Assembly: GCF_964275005.1 (NCBI RefSeq)
Contig: NC_092705.1
Span: 25,074,630 to 25,138,629 of the forward strand
Length of the DNA: 64,000 nucleotides
Source: Diadema setosum
Lineage: Eukaryota; Echinodermata; Echinoidea; Diadematoida; Diadematidae
Direction: 5' to 3'
The position numbers and the translations under genes were made by a program. Below the pieces are notes generated by a model. That model saw only the letters and a list, made by a program, of their open reading frames with translations. It did not search any database and had not been told where the DNA came from. This document shows, piece after piece, positions 63,976-64,000 of the stretch (its first letter is position 1; each line of letters starts with the position of its first letter).

Positions 63976-64000
63976 TATACATACCTTTTAATTGCCACTT

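Overview
This 64-kb window is animal nuclear DNA, most likely from an echinoderm such as a sea urchin or a close relative. The phylum call is inference. It rests on intron-split single-copy metazoan genes, a cyclin B3 of deuterostome type and a very dense load of short palindromic DNA transposon relics, together with the word ACATGTAC scattered throughout. There are no bacterial operons, rRNAs or CRISPR arrays.

Genes. (1) The last two exons of a TMEM256-like (DUF423) small membrane protein lie on + at 508-3783; its first exon is left of the window. (2) A 515-codon intact Tigger/pogo-like transposase gene lies on - at 11231-12778. All three catalytic aspartates are replaced (E, A, N), so it looks like a domesticated DNA-binding protein. 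(3) A complete TMEM254 gene lies on - at 13341-16642, in four small exons that join to 123 codons, the human length. (4) A complete cyclin B3 gene (CCNB3) lies on + at 23622-45593. Its nine coding exons join to 413 codons, with a D-box, a KEN box and both cyclin folds. The last exon, for 16 residues and part of a 17th, sits beyond a 10.6-kb intron. (5) Two weaker gene candidates are an antisense open segment at 40080-40340 inside that last intron and a two-exon open frame at 56618-57465.

Non-coding layout. 1-8 kb: the TMEM256 tail and 3' region, with TTAA-flanked and CAGT-ended palindromic MITEs. 8.5-11 kb: a Helentron-like non-autonomous element (HINE) sitting inside another MITE. 17-23.6 kb: low-complexity tracts, MITEs and the presumed cyclin B3 upstream region. 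25.6-27.6 kb: a 1.8-kb pogo-type element inside a MITE. 29.3-30.7 kb: a large foldback. 31-33 kb: a HINE with a second HINE of another family inside it, ending 26 bp before a cyclin B3 splice acceptor. 36.8-43.7 kb: a 6.8-kb foldback-like structure whose arms are arrays of the word CCAGTAG and whose loop holds a CpG-rich promoter-like stretch. 45.0-45.4 kb: a tRNA-derived SINE. 49.9-51.2 kb: a third HINE copy. 51.3-64 kb: mostly MITEs, several nested.

The genes are not a functional cluster. The most interesting material is the mobile layer: two sequence-unrelated HINE families share one terminus (hairpin + ATTTCTAG, T/T target), there is a foldback-like giant with a gene-like loop, and a catalytically dead Tigger protein keeps a full reading frame.
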